A stretch of 64,000 nucleotides of DNA from Peteryoungia desertarenae (GCF_005860795.2 NZ_CP058350.1:408001-472000); one strand, 5' to 3'; shown: positions 39,841 through 49,779, counted from the first letter of the stretch. The notes: a model not told the origin generated them from the letters alone. A program made the numbers and translations.

Positions 39841-41220
39841 ATGCGAAATCACGGAAAAAGACCAGTGAAAAATAATGAAATTTTATTCGTTAAAGAGCAT
39901 TTTCCGGTAGCCTCTTTGCAGGAACAACTGGACTACGCCGCAGAGGCTGGTTGCGTGTTAGAACTACCTCCTGGGATTCATTCCTGCGCAGCATTGAAGC
40001 TACCCTCAGGCCTTCATCTCCATCTTGCTGCCGGAGCTGTTCTGCGCCCTGTAGACGGCTATGCACCCTACGAAACGAACAGGATCGATGTCATCGCAGA
40101 GAAATCCGATCGCGCGATCATTCTTGCCAAAAATGAGAAAAACATTCGAATCTCCGGAGATGGACTGGTTGATGCTCCCGGGGCGGAAGCGATCATCGGA
40201 CGTCTGGACGACATGGGAACACACATCCCTGCGGAGTATCGCCCTCGCGTGCTGGTCTTCGACGGTTGCGAAAACATTCGCCTTGAGGGCTTCTCAATCC
40301 GGCAATCGCCGATGTGGACCATTCATCTCATTGGATGTCGAAACGTGGAGATCGACGGGGTTCGGGTTACGAATGATACGGAAATGCCGAACACGGACGG
40401 CATCGTGATTGACGCCTGCGAGGATGTTGCCATCCGCAACTGCCACATAACCACGGCAGATGACGGCATAGTCCTCAAGACAAGCATGGGTCCAGACGGA
40501 AAGACAATTGGTCACTGCCGAAACATTCTTGTCGAGAACACTTACATCGAAAGCAACAGCTGCGCCTTGAAAATCGGGACTGAAAGCCACGGTGACTTCG
40601 AAAACATCCGCTTCTCACGCTGCCGGCTTATGAATTCCAATCGCGGCATGGGCATATTCTCTCGCGACGGCGGTTGGATTGCCAACATTCTGTTCGACAC
40701 GATTGAGGTGGAGTGCTTCCAGACGCCTGACGGGTTCTGGGGATCGGGCGAAGCAATCACCGTCAACTGCCTGGATCGCCGCCCCGGCAAGATAGCCGGA
40801 ATCGTCGAAAACATCCGCTTTCGTAACATCAGCGGTACCATGGAGGGTGCAATCAACTTTGTTGCTGACAGCAAGGCCGGTATCCGCAATGTAGACCTGT
40901 CAAACATCACTCTTAAACAAGTCGACGGCCCGCTGAAGGGGCGGACTTATGATGTGCGCCCCACACATTTCGATCTTGCACCATCCCCCGATGCAGCAGG
41001 TCGCGCGAATGCATGGGTAAAGGATGCTGATGGCAAGGTTATAGGGCTGGTTCCCTATCCTGGTGGAATGCCGGCACTCTTTGCCTTGAACGTGGAGAAC
41101 CTGACCCACGATGCCATCCGCTTTACAAGACCGGATCCCCTTCCCGAAGGTTTCCACCCCGAAAGCGATGTGATCGTGAATGCATACCCGACAACATGGT
41201 CTGTTGAGCAGAACATCTGA
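39841..41220 (+). CDS. GH28-like beta-helix protein with non-canonical active site
   Basis: About 459 residues of right-handed parallel beta-helix, related to GH28 polygalacturonases. The NTD (184-186) and DD (207-208) motifs are present. The GHG region instead reads SNSCALKIGTESHGD (238-252), and the RIK position is replaced by RGMGIFSRDGG (268-278). The catalytic aspartates are therefore kept while two of the four signature motifs are changed, which implies a different linkage or substrate. No signal peptide. The ATG at 39841 has a weak ribosome-binding site, and a GTG at 39865 is possible. First gene of the 39.8-58 kb locus, 26 bp before the alpha-mannosidase. Confidence 0.85.
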   Translation: MRNHGKRPVKNNEILFVKEHFPVASLQEQLDYAAEAGCVLELPPGIHSCAALKLPSGLHLHLAAGAVLRPVDGYAPYETNRIDVIAEKSDRAIILAKNEKNIRISGDGLVDAPGAEAIIGRLDDMGTHIPAEYRPRVLVFDGCENIRLEGFSIRQSPMWTIHLIGCRNVEIDGVRVTNDTEMPNTDGIVIDACEDVAIRNCHITTADDGIVLKTSMGPDGKTIGHCRNILVENTYIESNSCALKIGTESHGDFENIRFSRCRLMNSNRGMGIFSRDGGWIANILFDTIEVECFQTPDGFWGSGEAITVNCLDRRPGKIAGIVENIRFRNISGTMEGAINFVADSKAGIRNVDLSNITLKQVDGPLKGRTYDVRPTHFDLAPSPDAAGRANAWVKDADGKVIGLVPYPGGMPALFALNVENLTHDAIRFTRPDPLPEGFHPESDVIVNAYPTTWSVEQNI

Positions 41221-41246
41221 TCAGTTTGCCTGAAGAAAGTTGATCG

Positions 41247-44200
41247 ATGAAGACCATCCGCAAGCTCGATAACCTCTTGTCGAAACTGGGCGCTCGCATA
41301 TTCCGTCCTCTGGGTGAGACAGTGCCGCTCCGCTACCGCTCAGCCGAATACCACGGCCGACAAAGCGCGATTGAAGCAGATAGGGCGGACTGGCTGGAGG
41401 TTACCCCAGACCACATCTGGGGCGAACCGGATGGCTATTATTGGTTCGGAGGCAAGGTCACACTCGGGTCCCACAGCACCGGAAAACGGATTGTCGGTCG
41501 TATCGAAGCTGCATTTGGAAACGTGATGGGGCGCAGCGACCCCCAATGCCTTGTCCGCGTGAACGGTCGGATAGCACAGGGCGGCGATGCCAACCACCGC
41601 GAATTCCTGCTGACAACATCTGCGACTGAAAGTGAAAGCTTTGACATCTTGATCGAGGCCGGGACGATCGAAGATCGTCGTCAGTTGGGCTTCGCGGTTA
41701 CGCTGCATGAACACGACCTTCAAGCCGAAGATATCTATTACGATCTCAAGGTACCGCTTGACGTGGCTCGGCTGCTCGCCGAAGACGATCCGCGCCGTCA
41801 CTTCATTCTCCGAATTCTGAATGAGGCCGTTGATCAGATCGATCTTCGCGATGGCAACGACCTACGCTTCAGATCATCACTGCAACGTGCCAAAGAAATA
41901 GCCGCCGAGATCTACCAGGCGACTGACTTTGAGAATAAGCCGGTCGTGGTGGTAACGGGTCACACCCATATCGATGTTGCCTGGCTATGGCGGGTGAGGG
42001 AAACTCGCCAGAAAATGGCGCGTTCGATGGCAACCGCCCTCGCCCTGATGGAAGAGTTTCCCGACTATCGCTTCATGTACAATCAATGCGTGCTGCTGGA
42101 CTACCTGAACGAGGACTATCCGGAACTCTTCGACCAGATCAGCGCGCATGTCTCCTCGGGTCGCTTCGAGATTGAAGGCGCTTTGTGGCTTGAGCCGGAC
42201 GTCAACATAGCAGGCGGTGAGGCACTCGTTCGCCATATCCTCTATGGCGTCGATTACCACCAGCGGACATTCGGCGTGCGGCCACGCATGGTTTGGTTGC
42301 CGGATACCTTTGGTTATTCAGCGGCCCTGCCCCAATTGATGAAGAAGTCCGGGCTCGACACCTTCGTTACCCATAAGCTTTCTTGGAACGATACCAACCG
42401 GATGCCGGACGAAAAGCTCTTCTGGCAAGGTATCGATGGCAGCCAGGTTGTTGCCTACTTCCTGACCACTCAGCCTTATGACTCCAAGAGTATCGGAACC
42501 ACTTACTGTCCGAACCTCAAGCCGACCCATGTCATGGGCACCTGGCGTAGACATGGCCAACAACACGTTCCCGGTGATCTGTTCCTGGTTTACGGCCATG
42601 GGGACGGCGGTGGTGGACCTACCCGAGAGATGCTTCACAACATTAGACGCATGGAAAAGGGCATTCCTGGTTGCCCCAAGGTCGTACACGGCGCCATGCG
42701 CCCCTTCTTTCAAAAGCTGATCGGCGAGATGCAGGCCCACCCGGAACGTTATCCTGTCTGGGTTGGCGAGCTTTATCTCGAATTTCACCGCGGCACGCTG
42801 ACCTCGGTAGCAAAAAACAAGCGCTTCAATCGACTCGCCGAGATCGCGCTCAAGGAACTCGAGTTCCTCGCAGTTCTTGCAAGACGAGAGCATGGCACGC
42901 CATACCCCCATGACGAACTTCGCGTCTTGTGGGACATCGTCATGCTGAACCAGTTCCACGATATCTTGCCCGGCTCGTCCATCGGCGCAGTCTATGAGGA
43001 CAGCGATCGTGACTATGCGCATTTCTTCGAAAAAGCACTCACTCTGCGCCAATCCCTTCTCAAGGCATTGGCTCCCGTAGGCAAAGCATCAGTCATCAAC
43101 TCTGCGTCTCGCACCCGGTCCGGTCTGGCATTCACTACAGGCCAAGGACAACAGTCGCTTCATCAAGCCGATGGCACGACCATAGCAGCAATTGCAGTGA
43201 CCAATGTCCGTCCCCTCACCTTAAGCTGCCTGACTGATGTCGCAACAAATTCGGTAGCTTCCCGCCTTGAAGTCGTGACGAACCGCCTTGCAAATCAGTA
43301 CTTGGAGGTCCGGTTTGATCACCATGGCCGGATTACCAGTCTCCGGGACAAGTCGCGTAACCGTGAAATTATCAAAGCAGGATATCTTGCCAACCGTCTC
43401 CAGGCGTTTCGCGATATGCCGGCAGAATATGATGCCTGGGACATAGATGCAGATTTCGAAGACCAGTGTTTCGAGATCGATCAACTCATCAGCATGGCGG
43501 TGGTCGAGGAAGGCCCATTGAGGGCAGCAATCCGGTTCGAATGGCAGTACGAACATTCCAGGATCGTTCAGATTGTGGCCCTCGAACATGATGCAAGGCG
43601 ACTGGATATCGACACGTACATTGACTGGCACGAGCACAACACACTGGTCAAGGCAGCCTTCCCTCTTGAACTCAATGCGGCTGCAGTCGATGCCGAGATT
43701 CAGTTCGGCCATGTGCGCCGGGGAACACACCGCAACACCTCCTGGGATCGCGCCCGCTTTGAATGCTCCATGCAGCGCTGGGTCGACGTGGCCGAGCCCG
43801 ACTTCGGCATCGCTTTCCTCAACGACTGCAAATATGGATATGATGCCAAGGGTACCACCGTCAGGCTGACTCTTCTGCGCTCACCGACCTATCCTTGGCC
43901 GGAGGCCGACCAGGGCAAGCATCGCTTCCGCTATGCAGTCCTTCTGCACGATGGCGATAGGGGAACTGTTCACAATGCCGCCGAAGATTTCAACCTGCCG
44001 CTTCAAGTGACCTATGATGAGGGGTGTTCAGCGGAAGAACGACAACTCGCACCGCTTCTGGAAATCGAAGGAACCGACGTAACAATCGAGGCGATCAAAG
44101 GGGCAGAAAACGGGCAAGCGACCATTGTCCGCCTTTGGCAAACAACAGGTTGCGAGGTCACCCGGCAGATTGCACTCAACGAAAATGTGGAGCGAGCATG

Positions 44201-44309
44201 CCTCACAGATCTGCTTGAACAGGAGCTCGCACCGGTCCCAATTACCAAAGGCAAGATCGAACTTGTCTTCAAGCCGTTTGAAATACTGACCCTCAAGATC
44301 GAAAGCTAA
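41247..44309 (+). CDS. GH38 alpha-mannosidase
   Basis: A 1020-residue retaining alpha-mannosidase. The zinc-binding GHTHIDVAWLW (H241, D243) and the nucleophile aspartate D353 in WLPDTFGYSAALPQL are present, with a further metal-site histidine in YGHGDGGGGP. The N-terminal domain (1-230), the helical three-bundle and the C-terminal beta domains (from about 640) match bacterial Class II-like enzymes at full length. No signal peptide, so it should trim alpha-mannosyl residues from an imported oligosaccharide in the cytoplasm. The start ATG at 41247 lacks a strong ribosome-binding site (AAAGTTGATCG). Confidence 0.93.
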   Translation: MKTIRKLDNLLSKLGARIFRPLGETVPLRYRSAEYHGRQSAIEADRADWLEVTPDHIWGEPDGYYWFGGKVTLGSHSTGKRIVGRIEAAFGNVMGRSDPQCLVRVNGRIAQGGDANHREFLLTTSATESESFDILIEAGTIEDRRQLGFAVTLHEHDLQAEDIYYDLKVPLDVARLLAEDDPRRHFILRILNEAVDQIDLRDGNDLRFRSSLQRAKEIAAEIYQATDFENKPVVVVTGHTHIDVAWLWRVRETRQKMARSMATALALMEEFPDYRFMYNQCVLLDYLNEDYPELFDQISAHVSSGRFEIEGALWLEPDVNIAGGEALVRHILYGVDYHQRTFGVRPRMVWLPDTFGYSAALPQLMKKSGLDTFVTHKLSWNDTNRMPDEKLFWQGIDGSQVVAYFLTTQPYDSKSIGTTYCPNLKPTHVMGTWRRHGQQHVPGDLFLVYGHGDGGGGPTREMLHNIRRMEKGIPGCPKVVHGAMRPFFQKLIGEMQAHPERYPVWVGELYLEFHRGTLTSVAKNKRFNRLAEIALKELEFLAVLARREHGTPYPHDELRVLWDIVMLNQFHDILPGSSIGAVYEDSDRDYAHFFEKALTLRQSLLKALAPVGKASVINSASRTRSGLAFTTGQGQQSLHQADGTTIAAIAVTNVRPLTLSCLTDVATNSVASRLEVVTNRLANQYLEVRFDHHGRITSLRDKSRNREIIKAGYLANRLQAFRDMPAEYDAWDIDADFEDQCFEIDQLISMAVVEEGPLRAAIRFEWQYEHSRIVQIVALEHDARRLDIDTYIDWHEHNTLVKAAFPLELNAAAVDAEIQFGHVRRGTHRNTSWDRARFECSMQRWVDVAEPDFGIAFLNDCKYGYDAKGTTVRLTLLRSPTYPWPEADQGKHRFRYAVLLHDGDRGTVHNAAEDFNLPLQVTYDEGCSAEERQLAPLLEIEGTDVTIEAIKGAENGQATIVRLWQTTGCEVTRQIALNENVERACLTDLLEQELAPVPITKGKIELVFKPFEILTLKIES

Positions 44310-44312
44310 GCC

Positions 44313-45548
44313 ATGTCGACCGCCGCTGAAGAATTCAACTTCAAAATCGATCAGTTCCCGGAGGGAGAGAAGTCCTTTATCGAGTTGCCGTTCACGGTAA
44401 GCAATGACGTCGAGCGGATTGAAGTCAGCTACCACTTTCCCTTTGGCGGCGGCGGCAGCGTCATCGATATTGGGGTCGCGCAGCATGGTGTCATGCGCGG
44501 TTGGAGCGGCGCCGAGCGGGGTTTTATAACGATCGAGGAGAACCGGACCACACCCGGCTATGATAGGGGCCCCCTACCCGGCCAATGGCATGTCGTACTC
44601 GGTATCGTTAAGATCGGCCCTGACTGCAAGGTGGATGTAACCGTCCGATTGGTGCCGCGTAAGGGCCGATGGCTTGCCGGCGAACTCCACAGCCATTCAG
44701 AGCATTCCGATGGCGGCGTGACTGTCTATGACGCCATTCACCGCGCGCGCGCGGCCAGACTCGATTTCCTCGCCATCACGGACCACAATACCATTTCACA
44801 GAACACCATTCGCCCGGACGATCCGGAGATGCTTGTCATCCCGGCAATGGAACTGACGTCATTTTACGGGCATACGAACTTCCTTGGCCTCAACAGACCA
44901 ATTGTCGACTGGCGTTGCCGATCTCCAAGGGACGTGGCCAACAAGATGGCCGAAGCGAGCGCCAATGGTGCGACCATCATCATCAATCATCCGTTCCAGA
45001 ATTCAGCGGGAGGACGATGGCAGGCCGGATTTGACGTCACTTTCGACGCTCTGGAAATCTGGAATGGTCTGTGGACACCCATGAATGAACAGGCCTTGGC
45101 ATTCTGGCAGGTCTTGCTGGTTTCCGGCAGACAGGTCCCAGTCACCGGCGGCAGCGATTTCCATTTGAAGAACAGGCGCCGCCATGGCCATCCGGCCAAT
45201 CGCCTCTATGTCGAGGGGACCGCGATTGCCGACATCCTGGAAGCGGTAAAACTCGGACGGAATGTGGTCGCATCTTCCCCGGAAGATACAATGGTGAAGC
45301 CGGTTGCGGACATCACGCCTCCTTTTGGCGAGATACTGCCGCAGGGAGCGACTGTCGCGTTGGAATTCTCTGGCCTTGCCATCGGTGACGAGATCCGCGT
45401 CATCACCGAGAAAGGTCTCGTGGACACCATCCAATCGACCGCCGGACGCCACCTTCTGGAAAGAATGCTCGAATGCCAGTTCATCCGATTTGAAGTCTGG
45501 CATGGCGCAAAGCCTCGCCTATTCACCAATCCCTACTATTCTGAATAG
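44313..45548 (+). CDS. CehA/McbA-type PHP metallohydrolase
   Basis: A 411-residue protein with a PHP-fold phosphoesterase/hydrolase domain. It has the motif HSHSEHSDGG (H126, H128, D133), the second metal site ITDHNTIS (D157, H158), INHPF further on and GGSDFH (D and H) near residue 280. A beta-sandwich precedes it (1-115) and another follows (about 340-411), as in CehA/McbA-type members. The N-terminal sandwich may bind sugar. It starts 3 bp after the mannosidase and is cytoplasmic. The substrate is unknown. A sugar phosphodiester or ester on the imported glycan is a reasonable guess. Confidence 0.85.
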   Translation: MSTAAEEFNFKIDQFPEGEKSFIELPFTVSNDVERIEVSYHFPFGGGGSVIDIGVAQHGVMRGWSGAERGFITIEENRTTPGYDRGPLPGQWHVVLGIVKIGPDCKVDVTVRLVPRKGRWLAGELHSHSEHSDGGVTVYDAIHRARAARLDFLAITDHNTISQNTIRPDDPEMLVIPAMELTSFYGHTNFLGLNRPIVDWRCRSPRDVANKMAEASANGATIIINHPFQNSAGGRWQAGFDVTFDALEIWNGLWTPMNEQALAFWQVLLVSGRQVPVTGGSDFHLKNRRRHGHPANRLYVEGTAIADILEAVKLGRNVVASSPEDTMVKPVADITPPFGEILPQGATVALEFSGLAIGDEIRVITEKGLVDTIQSTAGRHLLERMLECQFIRFEVWHGAKPRLFTNPYYSE

Positions 45549-45559
45549 GAGCAGGGCCT

Positions 45560-46612
45560 TTGGACAGTCAGAAATCCACCAAAGTCGGAATCAAGGATGT
45601 TTCGGAAGCAGCTGGTGTAGCAATCAGCACTGTGTCGCACGTATTGAACGGAACAGCGCCGATCTCAGACGAAGTTCGCGAGCGTGTCTTGGACGCCGCA
45701 CGCCGACTTGGCTACCTCGCAAAACGCCAGCAGAAAGGTGCAATTGCATCACTGACGACTGTCTATCTGGCGGTACCGCCTGGGAATCTCCCGCATAATG
45801 ACCTCAACCTGGTATCTTGGACATTGCTGACCAGCCTTACCAAGGAATGCAAGAGGCGGAACATAAAGCTCGTATTGCACGGGACGGGAGAAGAGCTCAA
45901 TGCAACCGACATCATTGCCGGCGCGAAAGCCGCAGGCGCTTCGGGCATAATTCTCGTCTACGACGACCGCCCGAAGCTTCTCAAATCCCTGACCAATTCC
46001 GGAATACCAGTGGTTCTGCTGAATGGCGAAGATCCGTCCATGTCAGTCGATACCGTAATCCCGGCAAATCGGTATGCGGGACGGCTTGCAACTGAATGGC
46101 TGCTCGATCGCGGGCACCGACGCATCCTCCACTTGACTTGGCGCGGACGAAGCACGATCAAGCGGCGATTGAATGGCTTCTTCGACGCCTATTCGGAACG
46201 CGGTCTACCGGAAACGCTTGGCGAAGTATTATATGCCGACAGCTTTGAGCCAGCCGAGGCACAGAAGGCCCTTCGCCGTTTCCTCGCAGAACGAGGCGGG
46301 ATGGATGGTTGCACGGCCATTTTCTGCGCTTCGGACAACCTGGCAATGGGGGCCCTAACAGCGCTCAAAGACGCAGGCGTCAAAATCCCTGACGACGTAG
46401 CCTTGGTGGGCTTCGATGGTGTTGCGCTCGGCGACTTGACCCACCCACCATTGACGACGATCAGCGTGCCTCTGTCAGAACTCGCAGCGTTGGCAGTCCA
46501 GACACTCGAAAACCGCTTGTCGATCCTGGGTATGAAACACCCGCCATGCCGAATTGAACTGGGTTGCCAATTGATTGAAAGGGGCAGCGGCGGCGGCATT
46601 ATCGCACGATAA
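45560..46612 (+). CDS. LacI-family regulator of the second glycan locus
   Basis: A 350-residue regulator. The N-terminal LacI helix-turn-helix is VGIKDVSEAAGVAISTVSHVLNGTAPISDEVRERVLDAARRLGYLA, and the sugar-binding core runs from about residue 62. The only workable start is the TTG at 45560, 5 nt after GGAGCAGGG. The helix-turn-helix has SHVLN where SRVLN is usual. It sits in the middle of the locus, between the enzyme genes and the transporter, and should repress one or both until the imported sugar binds. Confidence 0.9.
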   Translation: MDSQKSTKVGIKDVSEAAGVAISTVSHVLNGTAPISDEVRERVLDAARRLGYLAKRQQKGAIASLTTVYLAVPPGNLPHNDLNLVSWTLLTSLTKECKRRNIKLVLHGTGEELNATDIIAGAKAAGASGIILVYDDRPKLLKSLTNSGIPVVLLNGEDPSMSVDTVIPANRYAGRLATEWLLDRGHRRILHLTWRGRSTIKRRLNGFFDAYSERGLPETLGEVLYADSFEPAEAQKALRRFLAERGGMDGCTAIFCASDNLAMGALTALKDAGVKIPDDVALVGFDGVALGDLTHPPLTTISVPLSELAALAVQTLENRLSILGMKHPPCRIELGCQLIERGSGGGIIAR

Positions 46613-46614
46613 AG

Positions 46615-46628
46615 TAAAAATATTTTTA
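46615..46628. promoter_or_regulatory. AT-rich palindrome upstream of the transporter, with a second copy 120 bp on
   Basis: TAAAAATATTTTTA is a perfect 14-bp palindrome just after the LacI gene. A near copy, TAAAAATATTTT, begins at 46735, exactly 120 bp downstream and inside the first codons of the binding-protein gene. Paired sites flanking a promoter would suit repression by looping. LacI operators usually have a central CG pair, which these lack, so assignment to the LacI protein is uncertain. Confidence 0.35.
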
Positions 46629-46723
46629 TACTTGATTTTCACTTGCTGATCTAGGATCGTGGATTTATCAGCTTTTGCTGGCAGTGGAGCAGCCAAATCA
46701 AAAGCATTCTACGGGAGGGATAG

Positions 46724-48628
46724 ATGAAAAATTATAAAAATATTTTCATAATGTCGTCGGCGATCTTGCTGACAGGCACCATTGCCGGAACTGCCTGGGC
46801 ATTTCAAGAAGCACCCATGCTCGCCGAAAAGGTGAGGGCGGGAGAACTCCCTCCGGTCGAGGAGCGCCTGCCCGAAAACCCGACGGTGGTGAATGCTCTG
46901 GAAGTTGGCCAGTATGGCGGCACTTGGAGCCGCGCGTTCAAAGGTCCGGGCGACCGCTGGGGTCCGACCAAATTGATGGAAGAGCGCGTAATCAAATGGT
47001 CTCAGGAGCCGGGCGGTGAGCTTAAACTTGTGCCTGGCTATATTGAATCATACTCGGTCAGCGAAGATTCCCGGGAGTTCACCTTCACACTGCTGAAGGG
47101 TTTGAAGTGGTCGGATGGACATCCGGTGACCACCGAAGATGTTGAATTCTGGTATAACGATGTCTTCATGAACCGCGATCTTCTAGCAAGCGTCGACCAG
47201 ACCCTTGCCCCTGGCGGCAAGCCAATGAAGCTTGAGGTGATAGACGAACAGACGTTCAAAGTAAGCTTTGAAGATCCATATGTGTATTTTCTTGAGATAT
47301 TGGCCAAGGACTCGACCGGCGAACCCAGTCTCGATCGCCCAAGCTTTATCTTCCCAAAACATTACCTCAAGCAGTTCAACAACAAATACGCTTCTGAAGC
47401 CGAACTGAAGGCTGCCGCAGAGAAATTTGGTGTCGAGAAATGGCAGGACCTCTGGGGTTCGAAGGGCGCGGCAACAGCTTGGTGGCAAAATCCAGAGCTT
47501 CCAGTGATCACGGCGTGGAAGATCGAGCAGCCGGCACCGGCAGACGTCGTGACGATGGTACGCAACCCGTACTACTACGCTGTCGATCAGGCAGGCAACC
47601 AGCTGCCGTACATCGACCGCATCTCACACCGCCTGTTTAGTGAACAGGAAGCCTTCAATCTCATGATCGTACAGGGGCAGATCGACATGCAAATGCGCTA
47701 TGTCGAACCTCAGGACTTTACCTTCTACAAAGAGAACGAAGCTAAGGGCGAATATCAGGTCAATCGCTGGACGCAAGCCCAGACTTGGTCGCTGGTGCCG
47801 AACCTGAACACCAAGGACGACGTACTGCGCTCACTCTACGAAACTCCGGACTTCCGCCAGGCGCTCAGCATTGCCATTGATCGTGAGATCGTCAACGATC
47901 TCGTCTTCTCCGGGCTGGCTGAAGCGCGTCAGGCGTCTCCTGTCACGGGCTCTCCGAACTTCGATCCTGATCTCGAAACCCATTGGGCGGAATATGATCC
48001 GGATCGGGCCAACGAACTCCTCGATGGAATTGGCCTCACTGAGCGGGACGGTGATGGCTATCGCCTTCGCCCGGATGGCAAGCGGCTGTCAATCGTAGTT
48101 GAAATGCAGCACGCCAATGGCCCGAAAACGATGGAGATCATTGCCGATAACTTCAAGAGCATCGGTGTCGAACTCCTGCCGCGCCTGATTGATCGCACGC
48201 AGTGGGACGCCAGCCGCGACAACAACGAATTCCAGATGCAGTGGTTCCCCTTCGATCGTCTTTCGGTCGTTGCCGCAGACCCGCGTATCATGATGGGCAG
48301 CGACTCCTATGCGAACCAGTATTACATCTGGTACTCGACCAAGGGCGCTTCTGGCATTGAGCCGCCGGCCGACCACCCGATCCGCGAAGTATTTGCGAAA
48401 TGGGATGTTGCCGCAAAAGCCGCAACCCGTGAAGAGGCCGATGCTGCGCTCACAGAGCTGATCAACACCTTCGTGACAGAAGGCTGGGTAATTGGTGTTG
48501 TGGGAGAAATGCCTGCACTCTCCATCGTGAAGAATAACGTGAAGAACTTCCGTGAAGGACTGATCGAAGATGATATCACACGCGGCGTTGGCCTAGCCAA
48601 AACGCAGCAGATGTGGATTCAGCAGTAA
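46724..48628 (+). CDS. Family-5 extracellular solute-binding protein (Dpp/Opp type)
   Basis: A 634-residue periplasmic binding protein with a signal peptide ending AWA (mature FQEAPML). The SBP_bac_5 domain shows FTFTLLKGLKWSDGHPVTTEDVEFWYNDV, LPYIDRISHRLF and FRQALSIAIDREIV. Family-5 proteins bind peptides but also many oligosaccharides, and the surrounding glycosidases point to an oligosaccharide ligand. The ATG follows GGGAGGGATAG. It is followed by a strong hairpin before the permease genes, which would give excess binding protein. Confidence 0.92.
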   Translation: MKNYKNIFIMSSAILLTGTIAGTAWAFQEAPMLAEKVRAGELPPVEERLPENPTVVNALEVGQYGGTWSRAFKGPGDRWGPTKLMEERVIKWSQEPGGELKLVPGYIESYSVSEDSREFTFTLLKGLKWSDGHPVTTEDVEFWYNDVFMNRDLLASVDQTLAPGGKPMKLEVIDEQTFKVSFEDPYVYFLEILAKDSTGEPSLDRPSFIFPKHYLKQFNNKYASEAELKAAAEKFGVEKWQDLWGSKGAATAWWQNPELPVITAWKIEQPAPADVVTMVRNPYYYAVDQAGNQLPYIDRISHRLFSEQEAFNLMIVQGQIDMQMRYVEPQDFTFYKENEAKGEYQVNRWTQAQTWSLVPNLNTKDDVLRSLYETPDFRQALSIAIDREIVNDLVFSGLAEARQASPVTGSPNFDPDLETHWAEYDPDRANELLDGIGLTERDGDGYRLRPDGKRLSIVVEMQHANGPKTMEIIADNFKSIGVELLPRLIDRTQWDASRDNNEFQMQWFPFDRLSVVAADPRIMMGSDSYANQYYIWYSTKGASGIEPPADHPIREVFAKWDVAAKAATREEADAALTELINTFVTEGWVIGVVGEMPALSIVKNNVKNFREGLIEDDITRGVGLAKTQQMWIQQ

Positions 48629-48657
48629 GTCTAACCTTACGTTCAACGATGAAACTC

Positions 48658-48690
48658 GACTTCGCCGCATACTAAGATAGCGGCGAAGTC
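48658..48690 (+). terminator. Hairpin between binding-protein and permease genes
   Basis: GACTTCGCCGC (48658-48668) pairs perfectly with GCGGCGAAGTC (48680-48690) over an 11-nt loop. There is no T-run, so partial termination or mRNA stabilisation is likely. This is typical after binding-protein genes that need high expression. Confidence 0.65.
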
Positions 48691-48792
48691 AGCGATTTGA
48701 TCTTCTTCGAATGATCCTGACTTTCGCGTCGGAGGGGCACACTGTGCCATGACAGGTTCGCAAGATCCGAAAGCGAAAAAGGTGGAGTAAAC

Positions 48793-49779
48793 ATGCTAGG
48801 CTATATTGTCCGGCGCTTGCTGTGGGCTATCCCCACCCTAGCTTTCGTCTCGTTCATATCCTTTGTGATCATCCAGTTGCCGCCGGGCGATTTCGTTACC
48901 GCTTACGTTGCGCAGCTTCGCAGCGGCGGCGAATACATTACGGAACTGCAGGAAAGCATCCTGCGTGAGCAGTATGGTTTGAACGATCCACTTCTCGTCC
49001 AATACTGGCGCTGGATTTCGAATATCATTTTTTACGGTGACTTCGGTCGTTCACTGGAATGGAACGCTCCCGTCAGTGATCTGATCTGGGAGCGTCTTGG
49101 ACTTACTCTGATCCTGTCCAGCCTGAGCCTTGTCTTCACCTGGATGATCGCGATCCCGGTGGGCGTCTACTCTGCAACCCGCCAGTATTCGGTTTTCGAT
49201 TATGTGTTCACAGTTTTCGGTTTCCTGGGCAAAGGCATTCCAGACTTCCTTCTCGCCTTGATCTTGATGTGGACTGCATTTGCATGGCTGAACATGGATG
49301 TCGGCGGCCTCTACTCGCCGCGCTTCGAGGGGCAGCCCTGGGACTTCGACAAGATCGTCAATATGCTATCCCATATCTGGATTCCACTCGTGGTGCTTGC
49401 CACCGGCGGCGCGGCCGGGCTCATCCGCGTGATGCGCGCCAATATGCTGGACGAATTGCGCAAGCCCTATGTGGAAACTGCCTATGCTCAGGGCTTCAGC
49501 GAACGCACCGTCGTCTGGCGCTATCCGGTTCGCGTGGCTCTGAACCCGTTCATTTCCACAGTAGGCTGGGCGCTACCGGCACTCTTTTCTGGCGACGTCA
49601 TAACCGCCGTCGTACTCAACTTGCCGACAACAGGACCACTTCTGCTTCAGGCCCTAAAGATGCAGGACATGTATCTGGCGGGCAGCTTCATCCTTATCCT
49701 CAGTGTCTTCACGGTGATCGGAACAGTTCTATCCGACATCCTGCTGGCACTGTCTGATCCCCGCATCCGGTTCTCGTGA
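48793..49779 (+). CDS. ABC transporter permease, DppB type
   Basis: A 328-residue inner-membrane permease. The N-terminal helix is YIVRRLLWAIPTLAFVSFISFVIIQLPPGDF, the DppB/OppB signature, and the EAA-like loop is ANMLDELRKPYVETAYAQGFSERTVVWRYPVRVALNPF. About six membrane helices. The ATG at 48793 follows GGTGGAG. Followed 7 bp later by the DppC-type gene. Confidence 0.93.
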   Translation: MLGYIVRRLLWAIPTLAFVSFISFVIIQLPPGDFVTAYVAQLRSGGEYITELQESILREQYGLNDPLLVQYWRWISNIIFYGDFGRSLEWNAPVSDLIWERLGLTLILSSLSLVFTWMIAIPVGVYSATRQYSVFDYVFTVFGFLGKGIPDFLLALILMWTAFAWLNMDVGGLYSPRFEGQPWDFDKIVNMLSHIWIPLVVLATGGAAGLIRVMRANMLDELRKPYVETAYAQGFSERTVVWRYPVRVALNPFISTVGWALPALFSGDVITAVVLNLPTTGPLLLQALKMQDMYLAGSFILILSVFTVIGTVLSDILLALSDPRIRFS

